Shown here: positions 3,702 to 5,816 of the stretch, in pieces
How the letters are laid out: each line of letters starts with the position of its first letter
How positions within the stretch are numbered: the stretch's first letter is position 1
From: Planctomycetota bacterium
GTDB lineage: Bacteria; Planctomycetota; MHYJ01; JACQXL01
Length of the DNA stretch: 5,816 nt
Direction of reading: 5' to 3'
NCBI GenBank assembly: GCA_030018555.1
Contig: JASEHY010000094.1
Span: 1-5,816 of the forward strand
The notes under the pieces: model-generated
What the model was told of the DNA's origin: nothing
What the model saw: only the letters and a program-made list of their open reading frames with translations
Databases searched by the model: none
Translations under genes and position numbers: made by a program

Positions 3702-5816
3702 ATGGAATCCAGTATTCAAGATAAAAAGGTAGGTTCCGCAATGGTAGTAGGCGGTGGTATTGGTGGTATCCAAACTGCCCTTGACCTTGCTGATTCGGGT
3801 TTTAAGGTCTACCTTCTGGAGAACGCCCCGGCTATCGGCGGCACAATGTCTCAGTTAGATAAGACATTTCCTACCGGTGACTGCTCTATGTGTATGATTT
3901 CCCCAAAACTCGTTGAATGCGGCCGGCATCTGAATATTAAACTTATTACTTATGCTGATGTGGAAGGTGTGTCAGGCAGTGCCTGTAATTTTAAGGTGCG
4001 GGTTAAGAGACGCGCCCGTTATGTTGATGAATCCAAATGCAATGGCTGCGGAGATTGCGAGAATGCCTGCCCGGTGGACATAGAAAATAACTTTGACGAA
4101 GGATTGGCAGACCGTAAGGCAATTTATCGTTTATACCCCCAAGCATTTCCTAATGTCTATACCATTACTAAAAGAGGCACTTCACCCTGTCGGCTTACCT
4201 GTCCCGCTGGTATTAATGCCCAGGGCTATGTGGCATTGATTGCGCAAGGAAAGTTTGATAAGGCACTGGAACTTATCCGTGAAACAACACCTTTTCCAGG
4301 CGTTTTAGGACGGGTATGCACTCATCCCTGCGAAGGTGAATGTGAGCGCGGTAAGGTTGACGAATCCATTGCCATCTGCGCACTGAAACGTTTTGCTGCG
4401 GATTGTGAACGAACAAAGCCCTCTTCTGAAATTCCAAATCCCAAATCCCAAATTCCAAATCCCAATTCTCCTAAGGTGGCTGTGATTGGTGGTGGACCTG
4501 CGGGTTTAACTGCCGCATATCACTTGAATAAAATGGGTTACACGGTAACTGTTTTTGAGAGATTCTCCGTTGCAGGTGGAATGCTGAAATTGGGTATTCC
4601 TAATTTCCGTCTTCCTAAAGACATTGTTGACTATGAGATTGAGACCATTAGAAAGTCAGGTGTTGAAATCAGGACAAATACAATTATTGGCAAGGATATA
4701 AGTTTTGAAGAGTTGCGTAAGGATTACAAGTCCATCTTTATTGCCATTGGCGCAATAGAGAGCGGAAGGTTACGGATTGAGGGCGAAAATCTAAAGGGCG
4801 TTTTCAATGCTCTGGATTTTCTGGCAGCGGTGAACTTAGACCAAAAAGTGGAGATTGGCCGCCATGTGGTCGTAGTCGGTGGCGGTAATACGGCATTAGA
4901 TTCTGCCCGGACCTCGTTACGTTTAGGCGCAGAAACAGTCCGGATTATTTATCGCAGGTCAGAGGAAGAGATGCCGGCGCTGCCACGGGAAATTGCCGAG
5001 GCACTGGAAGAAGGAATACGGATTGATTATTTAATAGCGCCCAAAAGAATTCTCGGACAGACAAGTCAGGTAATCGGGTTAGAGTGCACCTATATGCAGT
5101 TAGGCGAAACGGATAAAAGCGGTCGCAGAAAGAGTGTGCCGATTGCGGGTTCTGAATTTAACATTGACGCTGATACGGTTATATTAGCCATTAACCGATA
5201 TGCTGACCTTAGTTTCCTGCCCAAAGAGATAACGGTTGCTCCTGACGGCAATTTAGTAGCAGATTCGGAAACACTGGCGACTAACCTGCCCGGGATATTT
5301 GCCGGCGGTGATGTGGTGAGCGGACCTGATATTCTCGTCAAGGCAATTGCAGCCGGCAAAGAAGCCGCTATATCAATTGACCGTTATCTCAAAGGGCTTG
5401 ACCCCAAAGAAGGTCGTCCCAAGAAACTTCTTGCTACAAAAGATGAAGAACTCATTCGCAAAGAGCGGGTTGAGCGCCAGAAAAGACAGATAATGCCTGT
5501 TCGGGCAATAAAAGAAAGAATCAGAAGTTTTAGAGAAATTGAACTCGGTTTTGATGAAGTAACCGCCCGGGAGGAGGCAAGACGATGTCTCAGTTGCGGT
5601 GGATGCTCTGAATGCCTGGAGTGTGTGAAGGTATGCAAACCTCAGGCAATAGACCATCGGATGCCGGAACAAACATTGGAATTGGATGTAGGTGCAATTG
5701 TTTTATCTCCGGGTTTAAGTAAATTTGATGCGAGATTGAAGGGTGAGTATGGTTTTGGCAGATACCGGAATGTGGTAACCAGCATCCAGTTTGAACGGAT
5801 ACTCAGCGCCTCGGGA
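3702..5816 (+). CDS. HdrA-like FAD/iron-sulfur oxidoreductase with nested GltD-type module, 3' end outside window
   Basis: The frame is open for 705 codons to the window edge. It begins as HdrA, the flavin subunit of soluble heterodisulfide reductase-type complexes: FAD motif GGGIGG (17-22), DCSMC (60-64), and a 4Fe-4S site CNGCGDCENACP (113-124). After NVYTITKRG it enters a GltD-like module. That has C163, C167, C206, C210 and C214 of an iron-sulfur entry domain, FAD motif GGGPAGL (263-269), NAD(P)H motif GGGNTA (393-398) and the second FAD site IFAGGDV (532-538). HdrA then resumes with a cysteine cluster (C629, C632, C635, C638, C641, C645) and the HdrA signature FERILSASG at the edge. By family knowledge it should be cytoplasmic and pass electrons between NAD(P)H, flavin and iron-sulfur partners; the partners are not in view. 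Start: ATG 3702 keeps the family's KVGSAMVVGGG lead-in, though it has no Shine-Dalgarno sequence. ATG 3741 (M14) has AGG 7 bases upstream and is the alternative. Residues 244-256 are repeat-encoded. Domain call very sure; physiological role open. Confidence 0.9.
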   Translation, partial: MESSIQDKKVGSAMVVGGGIGGIQTALDLADSGFKVYLLENAPAIGGTMSQLDKTFPTGDCSMCMISPKLVECGRHLNIKLITYADVEGVSGSACNFKVRVKRRARYVDESKCNGCGDCENACPVDIENNFDEGLADRKAIYRLYPQAFPNVYTITKRGTSPCRLTCPAGINAQGYVALIAQGKFDKALELIRETTPFPGVLGRVCTHPCEGECERGKVDESIAICALKRFAADCERTKPSSEIPNPKSQIPNPNSPKVAVIGGGPAGLTAAYHLNKMGYTVTVFERFSVAGGMLKLGIPNFRLPKDIVDYEIETIRKSGVEIRTNTIIGKDISFEELRKDYKSIFIAIGAIESGRLRIEGENLKGVFNALDFLAAVNLDQKVEIGRHVVVVGGGNTALDSARTSLRLGAETVRIIYRRSEEEMPALPREIAEALEEGIRIDYLIAPKRILGQTSQVIGLECTYMQLGETDKSGRRKSVPIAGSEFNIDADTVILAINRYADLSFLPKEITVAPDGNLVADSETLATNLPGIFAGGDVVSGPDILVKAIAAGKEAAISIDRYLKGLDPKEGRPKKLLATKDEELIRKERVERQKRQIMPVRAIKERIRSFREIELGFDEVTAREEARRCLSCGGCSECLECVKVCKPQAIDHRMPEQTLELDVGAIVLSPGLSKFDARLKGEYGFGRYRNVVTSIQFERILSASG
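4434..4468 (+). repeat. Heptanucleotide tandem repeat translated inside the HdrA/GltD-type gene
   Basis: Five 7-base units in a row read CCAAATC, CCAAATC, CCAAATT, CCAAATC, CCAATTC. Three units equal 21 bases, so frame is kept and the protein gains a proline/asparagine linker, IPNPKSQIPNPNS (residues 244-256). It lies between the GltD iron-sulfur entry domain and the GGGPAGL FAD motif, a place where extra length is likely tolerated. The same heptamer type is familiar as an intergenic repeat in some bacterial genomes. Confidence 0.8.

Noticed and set aside
4273..4458. Reverse-strand 61-residue ORF beginning MEFGIWDLEF
   Set aside because: It is antisense to the HdrA/GltD-type gene; the FGIWDLEF text comes from the heptamer repeat.

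Overview
The window looks like chromosomal DNA from an uncultivated, probably anaerobic bacterium of moderate G+C. It has a bacterial L31 ribosomal protein, a bacterial ClpB and a large HdrA-type flavin/iron-sulfur protein of the kind found in anaerobes. Its gene gaps are full of palindromes. The phylum cannot be fixed from this window. The repeat style (CCCGAT..ATCGGG hairpins, ACGAAT ladders, GTCATTCTGA palindromes, CCAAATC runs) recalls genomes of candidate phyla and some Planctomycetes, but that is only an impression.

Layout, left to right. Bases 1-40 hold a hairpin. rpmE (L31, zinc-binding form) occupies 74-298. Bases 299-458 are non-coding and hold two large imperfect palindromes, the second running into the first bases of a tRNA-Leu(UAG) at 459-540. 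Bases 541-770 are a second non-coding stretch: a roughly 200-bp composite palindrome with ACGAAT ladders at its ends and paired hairpins inside. clpB follows at 771-3374, complete, with both AAA+ modules intact. Five bases after clpB a short ORF (3379-3477) starts with a good Shine-Dalgarno sequence and a hydrophobic N-terminus. It is cut by a 159-bp TA-flanked inverted-repeat element (3440-3598) that resembles a MITE. Just after the element is a consensus-like sigma-70 promoter (3620-3648). It is followed by a large ORF from 3702 that leaves the window still open at 5816.

That last gene is the most notable one. It is an HdrA-like protein whose iron-sulfur/FAD chain is interrupted by a complete GltD-type module (iron-sulfur entry domain, FAD domain, NAD(P)H domain). 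The HdrA sequence then resumes at a second cysteine-rich cluster. Inside it, a short heptanucleotide tandem repeat is translated in frame as a linker.

The genes do not form one pathway. L31 and the tRNA serve translation, ClpB is a stress disaggregase, and the HdrA/GltD fusion belongs to redox metabolism and probably starts its own transcription unit. No CRISPR array, transposase gene or phage gene is visible. Apart from the repeat biology and the nested redox fusion, the content is ordinary, and I see no convincing wholly new system.
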